A stretch of DNA of 64,000 bases from Bacteroidota bacterium (GCA_018268035.1 JAFDXI010000102.1:186001-250000), one strand, 5' to 3'; numbered from the stretch's first letter, positions 27,507-36,853 are shown. Notes: a model not told the origin generated them from the letters alone. Translations and numbers: made by a program.

Positions 27507-28136
27507 ATGGGTGAAATATTACCTGTATTATTTATTGGTTTCGGTGTAAGCTTTCTGGGGCAGTTGCCTTTGGGCAACCTGAATGTAGCAGCTACACAAA
27601 TAGGGGTGCAGGAAAATTTTAAAAACGCATGGTTATTCAGCATCGGTGTTGCATTGGTTGAAGTTATTTATCTGCGGCTTGGCCTCAACAGCAGCGAATG
27701 GATGATGCGCAATAAAACATTGTTCAGCATTATGAGCTGGGTCACTGTTGCCTTATTTTATATCCTTGGTATAATCTGCATCTGGAAAGCAATAAAAGAC
27801 AAAGGGGAAGAAAAAAAGGGTTTGCTGATTGATAATAAAATCAACCGCTTTTTTCTTGGTATGATGTTCAGCGCCATCAATCCATTACAAATACCTTTCT
27901 GGTTTTTTTGGGGCACTTATTTTATTCATAGTGGCGCTGTAAAAACTACTTCATTAGACTTTAATCTTTTCACTGTCGGCGCCGGGCTGGGCACACTGAG
28001 TGGTCAGACTGTATATATGTATGGCGGCACCTGGCTGATCAAAAAATTAAAAACAAAAAATAAACTGCTCAATATAATTATGGGCGTAGTTTTTATTATT
28101 TCTGCAACTATCCAGGTGTATAAAATATTTTTTTAA
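27507..28136 (+). CDS. LysE-family exporter
   Basis: 209 residues, six hydrophobic segments. LysE/RhtB-like features: GFGVSFLGQLPLGNLNVAATQIGVQENFKNAWLF at the N-terminus, a charged cytoplasmic loop (KDKGEEKKG), and MFSAINPLQIPFWFFWGTYF in the second half. The family exports amino acids or other small metabolites; the substrate is not predictable. It ends 19 bases before the stop of the convergent ABC exporter gene. Confidence 0.85.
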   Translation: MGEILPVLFIGFGVSFLGQLPLGNLNVAATQIGVQENFKNAWLFSIGVALVEVIYLRLGLNSSEWMMRNKTLFSIMSWVTVALFYILGIICIWKAIKDKGEEKKGLLIDNKINRFFLGMMFSAINPLQIPFWFFWGTYFIHSGAVKTTSLDFNLFTVGAGLGTLSGQTVYMYGGTWLIKKLKTKNKLLNIIMGVVFIISATIQVYKIFF

Positions 28137-28154
28137 GGTGGGAAAAATTGATCT

Positions 28155-29981
28155 CTAATCTGTAGCCACTAACTGGTTCATCTGCACCAAACGAAAATAT
28201 ATCCCTTCAGTAAGCATCAGAGATTCATGTGTACCGCGTTCTGCTATTGCACCATTTTGTAAAACGATTATTTCATCAGCATGACGGATGGTGGACAATC
28301 GGTGAGCAATCACAATAGAAGTGCGGCTTTCCATCATTTTGTTGATTGCATCCTGTACCAGTTTTTCGCTTTCAGTATCTAATGATGAAGTGGCTTCATC
28401 TAAAATTAAAATCGGAGGGTTTTTTAAGATAGCTCTTGCAATTGTCAGCCTTTGTCTTTCACCGCCACTCAGTTTGCTGCCGCGGTCGCCAATATTGGTA
28501 TTGAATTTTTCTTCTTTTTGTTGAATGAAATGACAAGCATTAGCAACTTTTGCTGCGTTCTCAATATCTTGTTGTGTTGCATTTTGTTCACCCAGTGCAA
28601 TATTATTTGCAATGGTGTCATTAAACAAAATCGGTTCCTGAGTTACGATACTGATTTGATCCCGCAGGCTTTTTAATGAATAATCTTTTATGTTATAACC
28701 ATCCACCAATATCTCGCCACTGCTCACATCATGAAATCGAGGTACAAGATCGGCGAGGGTACTTTTGCCAGCGCCTGATGCACCCACCAAAGCAATAGTT
28801 TTTCCTTTTTCAATTGTAAGGTTGATACTGTTTAAAATTGTTTTGTCTTCATATTTAAAACTTACATTTCTAAACTCAATACTTTTAGAAAAATGTGATA
28901 GTTGCCTGCCATTAGGATTATCATCTACAGTGTTGGTGGCTTTTAAAACTTCTTCAATACGCGTAATGGCAGCGCAGCCTTTTTGCATATTGCTGAATGA
29001 TGTGGATAAAGATTTTGCAGGAGAGATAATATTATAAAACACGCCGAGGTAAGTGAGGAACAACGAGCCCTCCAATGGTAATTTACCGGTTAAAATACCA
29101 TTGCCACCATACCATAATATTGCAGTAAATAATACAACGCCAAGAAACTCACTCATTGGAGATGCAAGGTCCCTGCGGTAACTGATTTTATTTTTTGTAT
29201 GTAATAATTCATCATTGATTTTAAAAAAACGTTTGCGTAATAATCCTTCTGCATTAAAAGCTTTAATGACACGCAATCCACTCAGGGTTTCATCCAACAC
29301 TGAAACACTTTCACCATTTTTCAATGCAGCTTTTGTTGAATGTCTTCTCAACGAACGGGAAATTCTTCCAATTACAAAACCCAATATTGGTATCAGTATC
29401 AAAATAAATAATGTGAGCTGCACGCTCATGACCAACAGTGTACCCAGGGTAATGATAATTGTAAGCGGATCTTTTATCCATCCTTCCAAAACACCCACAA
29501 CAGAATTTTCTACTTCAGCAATATCATTGGTAATCCTGCTGATTAAATCACCTTTTCTTTTTTCAGTAAAATAACCAATAGGCAGGTGTAAAATTTTATC
29601 ATACAGTTCTGCTCTCAACCTGTTAACGATTGAGTTTTTAGTAGGGTTAAGCGTGTAAGATGCGAGATAGAGAAAAAGGTTTTTTAAGAAAATGGAAGAA
29701 ATAATAAAAATACAGATAAGCCCCAATGTTCGCACTTTCCCCACTTTCGGGTCGGATATGGATGATGTCAAAATTTTCCTGATTTCACTTACAACAGGAT
29801 TGTTGGATTGTTGTATGATGCCTGATGAGCCAGTATTAAAAATCAATTCCAAAAATGGCATGAGCATACCGATAGATAAAATAGAAAACACGATAGACAA
29901 AACAGTGAATATAAAATACAGGAATACCTTGAGTTTATAATTTTTCAGGTAAGCAAAGACCCTTGAATATTTTTTCATCAA
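28155..29981 (-). CDS. MsbA-like ABC exporter (half-transporter)
   Basis: 608 residues: six transmembrane helices (residues 1-310) followed by an ATPase domain with Walker A GASGAGKST, signature LSGGERQRLTIARAI, Walker B ILILDEATSSLD and the H-loop AHRLSTIRHAD. Homodimer of the MsbA/lipid A flippase type; in Bacteroidota this single gene commonly serves as the lipid A exporter, though multidrug export is possible. All nucleotide-binding residues are intact. The upstream region contains a terminator-like hairpin on the same strand at 30049-30092. Confidence 0.9.
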   Translation of the reverse strand: MMKKYSRVFAYLKNYKLKVFLYFIFTVLSIVFSILSIGMLMPFLELIFNTGSSGIIQQSNNPVVSEIRKILTSSISDPKVGKVRTLGLICIFIISSIFLKNLFLYLASYTLNPTKNSIVNRLRAELYDKILHLPIGYFTEKRKGDLISRITNDIAEVENSVVGVLEGWIKDPLTIIITLGTLLVMSVQLTLFILILIPILGFVIGRISRSLRRHSTKAALKNGESVSVLDETLSGLRVIKAFNAEGLLRKRFFKINDELLHTKNKISYRRDLASPMSEFLGVVLFTAILWYGGNGILTGKLPLEGSLFLTYLGVFYNIISPAKSLSTSFSNMQKGCAAITRIEEVLKATNTVDDNPNGRQLSHFSKSIEFRNVSFKYEDKTILNSINLTIEKGKTIALVGASGAGKSTLADLVPRFHDVSSGEILVDGYNIKDYSLKSLRDQISIVTQEPILFNDTIANNIALGEQNATQQDIENAAKVANACHFIQQKEEKFNTNIGDRGSKLSGGERQRLTIARAILKNPPILILDEATSSLDTESEKLVQDAINKMMESRTSIVIAHRLSTIRHADEIIVLQNGAIAERGTHESLMLTEGIYFRLVQMNQLVATD

Positions 29982-30048
29982 ATTAGTTATTTATCAATGC
30001 TGCTGAATTTTCTGTCTTATTAACAATCAAATTACAACAGTCATTTTT

Positions 30049-30092
30049 AAAAAAATCACCCGGTTGTAATGCATAGTTCTTAATGCCGGGTG
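30049..30092 (-). terminator. Terminator-like hairpin upstream of the ABC exporter gene
   Basis: On the minus strand CACCCGG (30092-30086) pairs with CCGGGTG (30063-30057), with an inner GCAT/ATGC helix, and is followed by A and seven T residues. It stands about 70-110 bases before the exporter's start, so it could attenuate its leader or end a short upstream RNA. Confidence 0.55.
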
Positions 30093-30166
30093 TAACGCCA
30101 CAACTATTTGTTATAATCTCATTTAATCATGGCATTTGTTGTTAATTTTACCGCAAAGGTAATAGT

Positions 30167-30556
30167 ATGGAAGAAGGTAAAAGACAAAAACAGGTAGCAG
30201 CTGTGCTTTCGGAAGATTTGAATGATATTTTCAGGAGGTTAAACCTGAATATGATTGATGGAGGGATGGTGTCAATATCTTCAGTAAAAGTGACTCCTGA
30301 CCTGTTGGAAGCAAGAATTTATATCAGCATGTTTAAAGTGGAAAATGAAAAAACAGCATTGAAAAGAATTGAATCTCATGCCTGGGAAATTAAAAAAGAG
30401 CTGACGGCAAGGGTAAAACATCAACTCAGAAGGATGCCTGTTTTAAAATTTTATTTAGATGATACCCTCGACCATGTATTTAAAATGGAAGCGCTCTTCA
30501 AACAAATTGAAGAAGAGCGGAAACAGCATACCCCGGAAGAAGGGAATAAATCGTAA
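30167..30556 (+). CDS. rbfA: Ribosome-binding factor A
   Basis: 129 residues, single KH-like domain: RQKQVAAVLSEDLNDIF at the N-terminus, VSISSVKVTPDLLEARIYIS in the middle and RMPVLKFYLDDTLDHVFKMEAL near the C-terminus, all characteristic of RbfA. It assists 16S rRNA 5'-end maturation and 30S assembly, especially in the cold. It is followed 40 bases later by the lipoprotein-release permease, an order common in Bacteroidota. Confidence 0.95.
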   Translation: MEEGKRQKQVAAVLSEDLNDIFRRLNLNMIDGGMVSISSVKVTPDLLEARIYISMFKVENEKTALKRIESHAWEIKKELTARVKHQLRRMPVLKFYLDDTLDHVFKMEALFKQIEEERKQHTPEEGNKS

Positions 30557-30596
30557 GACATCATTTTATTTATAATCCCATTTGCCGGATTGAATT

Positions 30597-31814
30597 ATGA
30601 ATTTTCTTTTTGCCTGGCGTTATTTCAAATCAAAAAAATCTACCAATGCCATCAATATCATTGCATGGATAAGTATGGTGGCTATATTGGTGAGCACAAC
30701 AGCTTTAATTATTGTGCTGAGTGTGTTCAATGGTTTTGAAAGCCTGGTAAAAAATCTTTATGGTGATTTTTATGCCGATATAAAAGTAGAGCCCGCCACT
30801 GGTAAATTTTTTACAGCAGATTCGGCATTGATTAATAAAATAAAATCAGTAAAAGATATCCGTGCCCTGAGTTTTACTGCCGAAGAAAAAGCTGTGTTGG
30901 TGAATGGCGATTACCAAACAATTGTTTACCTGAAAGGTGTGGATGGAAATTATAATGTGGTCAACAAATTGTCACATTACATCACTTCAGGTAAATATGA
31001 TCTTGGCAGTGTGGATGCACCGGCAATTGTTTCCGGTTCAGGAATTGCTAATGCTGTAGGTGCAGACCCGCAATCACCATTTAATAACCTTGTTGTTTAT
31101 CTTCCAAACCGCAAAGCAAAAAACTTTAACAGCCTTGATGCCATGCATTCGTATGGCGTAAAACCCTCCGGTATTTTTTCTGTGCAACAGGAGTTTGATG
31201 ATAAATATGTTTTCACCAATCTTGCATTTGTTCAGTATATGCTCGATCTTGAACCTGATCAATATACAGGTATAGAAGTGGCTGCCAACAACCCCAATGA
31301 AATTGATCAGATACAACATCAACTACAAAAGATGTTGGGCAATACTTATATGATCCAAACAAGGTACCAGCAAAATCAGAGTTTGTTTACTGTAATGCAA
31401 ATTGAAAAATGGGTGATCTATGGAATTTTATCATTGATTTTGATTGTGGCTGCATTTAATATGATAGGCGCATTGACAATGCTGGTGTTGGAAAAAGAAA
31501 AAGATATTGCAGTATTAAAAGCAATGGGCGCATCTGAAAACAGGATACAGAAAATATTTTTGAATGAAGGTTTTGTATTGGCAGGTGCAGGTGGGATTCT
31601 TGGGATGATAGTTGCTTTTATCATCTGTTTTATTCAGATAAAATATAAGCTCATAAAATTGCAGGGCGGCACATTTATTATTGATTATTATCCGGTGCAA
31701 ATGGTACCACAGGATTTTTTACTCGTTGGCTTTACTGTTTTAATTATTTCGCTCATCGCATCATGGATACCTGCTAAAAAAGCAGCCGGGCAATTTTATT
31801 CGCTGAAGAGTTAA
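30597..31814 (+). CDS. LolC/LolE-type lipoprotein-releasing permease (FtsX family)
   Basis: 405 residues with a membrane helix near residue 25, a large periplasmic domain (about 50-270) and three helices at the C-terminal end with ALTMLVLEKEKDIAVLKAMGAS, the FtsX-family hallmark. With the ATPase LolD it releases lipoproteins from the inner membrane. Bacteroidota generally have this single-permease form. The start FLFAWRYFKSKKSTNAINIIAWISM is typical. LolD is not adjacent. Confidence 0.9.
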   Translation: MNFLFAWRYFKSKKSTNAINIIAWISMVAILVSTTALIIVLSVFNGFESLVKNLYGDFYADIKVEPATGKFFTADSALINKIKSVKDIRALSFTAEEKAVLVNGDYQTIVYLKGVDGNYNVVNKLSHYITSGKYDLGSVDAPAIVSGSGIANAVGADPQSPFNNLVVYLPNRKAKNFNSLDAMHSYGVKPSGIFSVQQEFDDKYVFTNLAFVQYMLDLEPDQYTGIEVAANNPNEIDQIQHQLQKMLGNTYMIQTRYQQNQSLFTVMQIEKWVIYGILSLILIVAAFNMIGALTMLVLEKEKDIAVLKAMGASENRIQKIFLNEGFVLAGAGGILGMIVAFIICFIQIKYKLIKLQGGTFIIDYYPVQMVPQDFLLVGFTVLIISLIASWIPAKKAAGQFYSLKS

Positions 31815-32124
31815 GCTGGAATTGATGTGATTAATTTTTCAAAATTGATTTCTTACATAAGCTATTTCAAACTGCATTGTTGTAGAAAATAATTTATAGT
31901 TCTTAAACACTATTGTTTGACAAAGCATATTAATATTTTACTTTTCAAGACCTTGCCCACCAAAGACGGGCAGGCTCCCCAACTCCTTCTCTAAAAGAGA
32001 GGTGGCTTAGAACCCTTACCGGTAAAGAGTTTCAGGTATTTTAATAATTATAGTCAGCTTTCAATTGTTTTTTATAATTCACCAATATTGTATAAGTAAA
32101 GGGAGCATCATACATTTGAAAAAT
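31815..32124. other. Intergenic stretch carrying the inverted palindromic repeat
   Basis: No gene seen. It contains repeat copy B at 31949-32035 and the leader of the SDR gene. Confidence 0.6.
31949..32035 (-). repeat. Composite palindromic repeat, copy B
   Basis: Read on the minus strand it starts CTGAAACTCTTTACCGGTAA, continues with GCCACCTCTCTTTTAGAGAA and ends AGGTC, matching copy A at 26461-26530 in order and at both ends. It differs by carrying an extra palindrome, GCCCGTCTTTGGTGGGC, before the terminal AGGTC. Confidence 0.7.
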
Positions 32125-32868
32125 ATGCCTTCATCAATAAAAAATAAAACTGGCAGGACGGTGCTTGTGCTTGGTGCAAATTCAGATGTAGCAAAGGAAG
32201 CTATAAAACTATATGTGCAGGATGGATATGCTGTCATTGCAGCATCAAGAAGCATCAATGAGTTAAATAATTTTGTGCAGCAAAATGGTTTTAACAACAG
32301 TGTCATCATTCAGTATTTCGATGCGGTTGATTATCATTCACATAAAAAGTTTTATGATGGACTGCCACAAAAACCCAGTATTGTTTTATATGCTGCAGGA
32401 TTTTTAAAAGACAATGAAGCTGCAATGCATGAATGGGAAGGGGCACATCAGATGATGCAGGTACATTACTGCGGAGCTGTTTCCATCCTCAATATTATTG
32501 TTGCGGATGAAGAAAATAAACAGCTTGAAAAAATTGTAGGGTTATCATCGCTTTCAGGTGTGAGGGGCAGGAAGAGTAATTTTATTTATGGCAGCACCAA
32601 AGCTGCATTCACACAATATTTTGCAGGACTAAGGCAATATCTTTTTGCAAGAAAAATAAGTGTCCATGTAATTGTAGCCGGTTATATCCGTAGTAAAATG
32701 ACAGCAGGCTTAAACCTCCCTGAGTCATTGATGCTGGAGCCTTCATTCATTGCGAAATCTGTAGTGGATACACCAAGGCGATTTATAATTGTTCCGGGAA
32801 TAAAATGGAAAATAATTTACCAGGTATTAAGAATAATGCCGGAAAGGTTAGTGGCAAAATTGCCGTGA
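32125..32868 (+). CDS. Short-chain dehydrogenase/reductase
   Basis: 247 residues from ATG 32125 (MPSSIKNK); the frame is open 20 codons upstream, but that part shows no homology-like content. Rossmann motif VLVLGANSDVAKEA, active-site GLSSLSGVRG with YGSTKAAFTQYFAGL giving the Ser and the Tyr-x3-Lys pair. C-terminus AGYIRSKMTAGLNLP. The overall pattern resembles the DprE2-like branch that reduces keto-sugar intermediates, but the substrate is uncertain. Confidence 0.8.
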   Translation: MPSSIKNKTGRTVLVLGANSDVAKEAIKLYVQDGYAVIAASRSINELNNFVQQNGFNNSVIIQYFDAVDYHSHKKFYDGLPQKPSIVLYAAGFLKDNEAAMHEWEGAHQMMQVHYCGAVSILNIIVADEENKQLEKIVGLSSLSGVRGRKSNFIYGSTKAAFTQYFAGLRQYLFARKISVHVIVAGYIRSKMTAGLNLPESLMLEPSFIAKSVVDTPRRFIIVPGIKWKIIYQVLRIMPERLVAKLP

Positions 32869-32923
32869 AAAAAATGAGATTTTCTGTAGGCAGCCAATAC
32901 AGTATATCACAAATCATTGTTGC

Positions 32924-32949
32924 AAAAAAAAGCCGGAAATAATTCCGGC
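32924..32949 (-). terminator. Intrinsic terminator of the Nfu gene
   Basis: On the minus strand GCCGGAA and TTCCGGC form a perfect stem with a four-base loop, followed by eight T residues. It is 29 bases past the gene's stop at 32978. Confidence 0.9.
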
Positions 32950-32977
32950 GCTGTTGATATGATTATAAAAATTTTTT

Positions 32978-33577
32978 TTATTCTGCTTCAGCCACCACTT
33001 CTTTCACTTCAGGTATCATGCGTTTCATCATACTTTCAATACCTGCTTTTAAAGTTACCATTGATGAAGGGCAACCACTGCAACTACCCTGTAACATTAA
33101 ACTCACCACACCATCTTCATAATTTCTAAACTGTATAGCGCCGCCATCCATCTCCACTGCAGGTCGCACATAATTGTCGAGCAATTCTTTAATACGTTTT
33201 ACCACATCGGTATCATTGCTCAATATAATATTGCCTGTATCCTGTTTCATTTTAGCCACTTCTTCTTCATTGATAATAGGGCTACCATTTTCAAGATAAT
33301 CTTTCAGGAATTGTTTAACGGAAGGGATGACATCCAGCCAGTCTTCTGTGTCGGAAGTTTTTGTGAGTGTAATAAAATTACTCGCAATAAACACCCCTTT
33401 AATAAATGGGAAGCTAAATAACTCTTTTGCCAAAGGGCTTGCATCTGCCTGGCTCTCATCCTGGAAATCAATGCTTTTACCCGGGTATAAAAGTTTATTG
33501 GCAACAAACTTCATAGTTTCCGGGTTAGGTGTCATTTCCGTATAAATACTGATGATGGGATTTCCTGTTTTTATCAT
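32978..33577 (-). CDS. Nfu/NifU-type iron-sulfur scaffold protein
   Basis: 199 residues from ATG 33577. N-terminal Nfu domain (IISIYTEMTPNPETMKFVANKLL), C-terminal NifU-like domain with GGAIQFRNYEDGVVSLMLQGSCSGCPSS; the CxxC carries a transient 4Fe-4S cluster. It is a carrier that passes clusters to apoproteins. The longer open frame (to 33667) lacks homologous content. No other isc/suf gene is adjacent. Confidence 0.92.
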   Translation of the reverse strand: MIKTGNPIISIYTEMTPNPETMKFVANKLLYPGKSIDFQDESQADASPLAKELFSFPFIKGVFIASNFITLTKTSDTEDWLDVIPSVKQFLKDYLENGSPIINEEEVAKMKQDTGNIILSNDTDVVKRIKELLDNYVRPAVEMDGGAIQFRNYEDGVVSLMLQGSCSGCPSSMVTLKAGIESMMKRMIPEVKEVVAEAE

Positions 33578-34309
33578 TGAAGAAAATTTTAAAGTGCGAA
33601 AATACAAAAGAATACATGAATGGATTCTTAATAAAAACCCTGCATTTATCATTTCATTTACGAACATGGAAAAATCTGAATACCGGCAACCAGAACGATT
33701 TTATTTGAGCTGTTAAATAATCTAAGAATCTATTAATGGACTAAGTGCAGTAGTTTGATTGCAAAATAAAGAAGGGGTTTTGGAAGGAAAATGAGTAAAT
33801 ATGAATAAAGAAATATTATAAAATGAACTATAAGACAGTCAGGATTTCAAATAATTATTAAAGTATGTAAAAGTGCAATTATGAGTATTATACAAGATGA
33901 AATTATTGACAATAGTTTGACATAAGATTTGTAAGTAAGTAAGCAAAAAAATAAAAGTATGAAACTTCCCAGTTTGGGTTTTACCTGAAGAAGTGAAAAT
34001 GATGTCTAAAATAATAAAAAGAAAACTTGCAGGAAATTATGCAGTGTACTCTATTTTTATAATACTCATCATTGATTAGTCACAGCACACAACCTGAATA
34101 AAAAAAGGTCTTAATGCGCTCATATAAAAACATTTGTAAAAGCTCGGTAGAGCAAATTATTAAATATCATATTCGCAAATCCCAATAACGTTATACCCAT
34201 TCAAGCATTTTTTTGCAAAAAAATCCTTTTCCTTCACCTGATGATGGAATATTTTATCTTGTATTTTGCAATTGATTTAATCATATTAAGGTAAACAGAA
34301 TAATAAAAC
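33578..34309. other. Intergenic stretch without recognised feature
   Basis: About 730 bases, AT-rich. I find no credible coding sequence, RNA gene or repeat on either strand. Confidence 0.5.
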
Positions 34310-35125
34310 ATGAAGATTGATTTTTTTTGTCCCCGCTGGGGAGCGGAACATATTCCATGGAAAGAATTTTGCAGGCAGGTATCAGCAGCTGGTTATTCAG
34401 GTATTGAATCACCGGCACCATCAGACCCGGATGAAAAAAATGAAATGAAAAATGCAATTGATAAACATGGCTTGCTTTTTATCGGCCAGTATTATCAATC
34501 GTTTGAAAAAGATTTTCAAACACATCTTCACAACTTCAGGTTGCACCTGCAGAATATGCAAATACTTAACTGTACATTGATCGATTCACAAACAGGAAAA
34601 GATTATTTTTCGACAGAACAGAATATTGAACTGTTCAAAGCAGCAGATGAATTTTCTTTATCAAGTGGTATAACAGTAGCACACGAAACACACCGCAATA
34701 AAGCGTTGTATGCTGCACACAGGTTTGGTGAGCTTGCGTCAATTTTTCCTAAACTAAAAATCACTGCTGATTTTTCTCACTGGTGTTGTGTTTCTGAAAG
34801 CTTGCTTGAACAACAGCAGGAAATGATGGAGATAGCAATCAGTAAATCTATTCATATTCATGCAAGAGTAGGCAATGAAGAATCACCGCAAGTGTCTGAC
34901 CCGCGGGCACCTGAATATGAACAGGCTTTTGCTGCACACATGCAATGGTGGGATAAAATTGTAGCTCAACGGCAGGAGCAGGGCGTTGCACAATTAACAA
35001 TTACACCTGAGTTTGGGCCGCCACCCTATATGCCTACCATTCCATTTGCAAAAACACCGGTAGCCAATCAATGGGAATTAAACTTGTTTATGATGGAATG
35101 CCTGAAACAAAGATACAACAGTTAA
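34310..35125 (+). CDS. Sugar phosphate isomerase/epimerase-like TIM barrel protein
   Basis: 271 residues of the xylose-isomerase-like TIM barrel family: CPRWGAEHIPWKEFCRQVSAAGYSGIE at the start, LLFIGQYYQS, VAHETHRNK with the metal-binding Glu, KITADFSHWCCVSE with Asp and His, HIHARVGNEE with His, and ITPEFGPPPY with the last Glu. These provide the usual divalent metal site. Substrate is unknown; family members act on sugars, inositols or related polyols. Monocistronic. Confidence 0.8.
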   Translation: MKIDFFCPRWGAEHIPWKEFCRQVSAAGYSGIESPAPSDPDEKNEMKNAIDKHGLLFIGQYYQSFEKDFQTHLHNFRLHLQNMQILNCTLIDSQTGKDYFSTEQNIELFKAADEFSLSSGITVAHETHRNKALYAAHRFGELASIFPKLKITADFSHWCCVSESLLEQQQEMMEIAISKSIHIHARVGNEESPQVSDPRAPEYEQAFAAHMQWWDKIVAQRQEQGVAQLTITPEFGPPPYMPTIPFAKTPVANQWELNLFMMECLKQRYNS

Positions 35126-35317
35126 GGCAGTGGTTTATTGAAATATATCTTGACAAAAAAATCAGTTGCTTAATTATCAGAAAAATATTCTTTGATAATA
35201 AGCGCTTAAATTCATCGAATAGTAAAGAATTGTGTTGCGGTTACAAATTTTCATACTAAGATTTGAAAATTACAATCTGATGAATTCATGATGCAGTTAT
35301 AACACCAATATTTCATT

Positions 35318-35351
35318 TTTGAAATAGAAAAAATTTGCATCTTAGTTTTGC
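35318..35351 (+). promoter_or_regulatory. Candidate Bacteroidota-type promoter of fsr
   Basis: TTTG at 35318-35321 and TAGTTTTGC at 35343-35351 fit the -33 TTTG and -7 TAnnTTTGC elements with a 21-base spacer. The start of transcription would fall within a few bases of the following inverted repeat. Confidence 0.5.
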
Positions 35352-35371
35352 AATCTAAAATTTGTAGATTG
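35351..35371 (+). promoter_or_regulatory. Perfect inverted repeat overlapping the fsr start
   Basis: CAATCTA (35351-35357) and TAGATTG (35365-35371) are exact inverted arms separated by seven bases. The right arm contains the probable TTG start codon and the left arm touches the -7 box, an ideal repressor operator. Confidence 0.55.
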
Positions 35372-36577
35372 AAAGTTGACAATGCAACCGCAGCCGTTCA
35401 GCCAAAAACAATTTTTCCTGTTTTAATTGCGATTAGTTTATCGCATCTGCTGAATGATACCATGCAATCGCTGATACCTTCCATTTATCCTATCGTCAAA
35501 AATTCTTTTCATTTAAGTTTTACACAAATAGGTTTTATTACGCTGGCATTTCAATTGTCAGCGTCGTTGTTTCAACCACTGGTAGGCAATTTTACAGATA
35601 AGAAACCACAACCTTTTTCACTCGCAGCTGGAATGACTTTTAGCCTCATTGGTTTAGTACTTTTATCAAAGGCGCCAAACTACACACTTGTTTTAATTGC
35701 AGTAAGTTTGATAGGGATTGGATCTTCAGTCTTTCATCCTGAGGCTTCAAAGCTGGCTTATATGGCAGCGGGTAGCAGAAGGGGGTTGGCCCAATCTATT
35801 TTCCAGGTTGGTGGCAATGCGGGCAGTTCTATCGGGCCTTTGCTGGCGGCACTTATTATTGAGCCTTATGGTCAAAAAAATATCCTGTGGTTTTCTCTGC
35901 TCGCTTTCACAGCCATCATCATATTAACCAGGCTGGGCTTTTGGTACCGCAATCATCTTTCCCTCCGGAAACAATCGAAAAAGATGATTGCAGAAGTGCG
36001 GATGCATTTATCAAAAGCAAAGATTGTAAGCAGTGTTATCATCCTGCTTGTGCTTATTTTTTCAAAATATTTCTATCTCGCTTCCATGTCGAGTTATTAT
36101 ACTTTTTATCTTATTCATAAATTTCATGTATCGGTTCAGGCATCACAGATATATTTATTTATTTTCCTCGTGGCAGTAGCAGCAGGTACTATTTTGGGTG
36201 GCCCTTTGGGTGACAGGTTTGGAAGAAAATATGTGATCTGGTTTTCAATTTTGGGGGTAGCGCCTTTTACTTTATTATTACCACATGTTGGGCTTTTCTT
36301 TACCTGTGTACTCTCCATCATCATTGGTATTATCATTGCATCTGCATTTCCGGCAATACTGGTATATGCACAGGAATTATTGCCCGGGAAAATCGGCATG
36401 GTATCAGGATTATTTTATGGTTTTGCTTTTGGAATGGGTGGCTTAGGCTCAGCAGTTTTAGGTGCATTGGCAGATAAAACCAGTATCGAATATGTTTACC
36501 AATTGTGTGCTTACCTGCCATTGATCGGATTGCTAACTGCATTCCTGCCCAATCTGAAGAAAACCGCTCATCCTTAA
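35369..36577 (+). CDS. fsr: Fsr-type major facilitator superfamily exporter
   Basis: 402 residues, 12 membrane segments. Strong family signatures of the fosmidomycin-resistance transporter: AISLSHLLNDTMQSLIPSIYP, GSSVFHPEASKLAYMAAGSRRGLAQSIFQVGGNAG, FSKYFYLASMSSYYTFYLI, and VYAQELLPGKIGMVSGLFYGFAFGMGG. Starts are TTG only (35348 or 35369); 35369 is preferred because the upstream one lies in the -7 element. The substrate in this organism is unknown; the name reflects the closest well-known family. Regulation by a palindrome-binding repressor is inferred. Confidence 0.88.
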   Translation: MKVDNATAAVQPKTIFPVLIAISLSHLLNDTMQSLIPSIYPIVKNSFHLSFTQIGFITLAFQLSASLFQPLVGNFTDKKPQPFSLAAGMTFSLIGLVLLSKAPNYTLVLIAVSLIGIGSSVFHPEASKLAYMAAGSRRGLAQSIFQVGGNAGSSIGPLLAALIIEPYGQKNILWFSLLAFTAIIILTRLGFWYRNHLSLRKQSKKMIAEVRMHLSKAKIVSSVIILLVLIFSKYFYLASMSSYYTFYLIHKFHVSVQASQIYLFIFLVAVAAGTILGGPLGDRFGRKYVIWFSILGVAPFTLLLPHVGLFFTCVLSIIIGIIIASAFPAILVYAQELLPGKIGMVSGLFYGFAFGMGGLGSAVLGALADKTSIEYVYQLCAYLPLIGLLTAFLPNLKKTAHP

Positions 36578-36597
36578 AACCTTTATTTTATTTAAAC

Positions 36598-36626
36598 AAA
36601 AAAACCCTGCAAAATTGCAAGGTTTT
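36598..36626 (-). terminator. Bidirectional terminator between fsr and tRNA-His
   Basis: Stem AAAACC-TGCA against TGCA-GGTTTT with one mismatch and a four-base loop. On the minus strand it is followed by a run of seven T residues, ending the tRNA transcript; on the plus strand it can also close fsr. Confidence 0.8.
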
Positions 36627-36629
36627 ATG

Positions 36630-36704
36630 GGAGAATGATGGGATTCGAACCCACGGCCTTCAGAGCCACAATCTGACGCTCTAACCAACTGAGCTACACC
36701 CTCC
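36630..36704 (-). tRNA. tRNA-His (GTG)
   Basis: Cloverleaf on the minus strand beginning GGAGGGTGTAGCTCAG, with anticodon stem TCAGA/TCTGA and loop TTGTGGC, so the anticodon is GTG for histidine. An eighth base pair forms between the encoded G at -1 and discriminator C73, the identity element of tRNA-His. T arm GTGGGTTCGAATCCCAT is intact. CCA is not encoded. Confidence 0.97.
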
Positions 36705-36853
36705 ATATTTTATGGGCTGCAAAAATAATCGAATTAAGCATCCCATGCAAAATACTATGGCATGATTTACGTATATTTAATTGTTCAGTTCTTGTTAATT
36801 CATCCATTAAAAAAATGGACTTCTTTTTTTTACTCTAATTTTGAAAGCTTAAT

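Noticed and set aside
33667-33717. Short 16-codon frame starting at ATG
   Set aside because: Too short, with no conserved content or context; not supportable as a gene.
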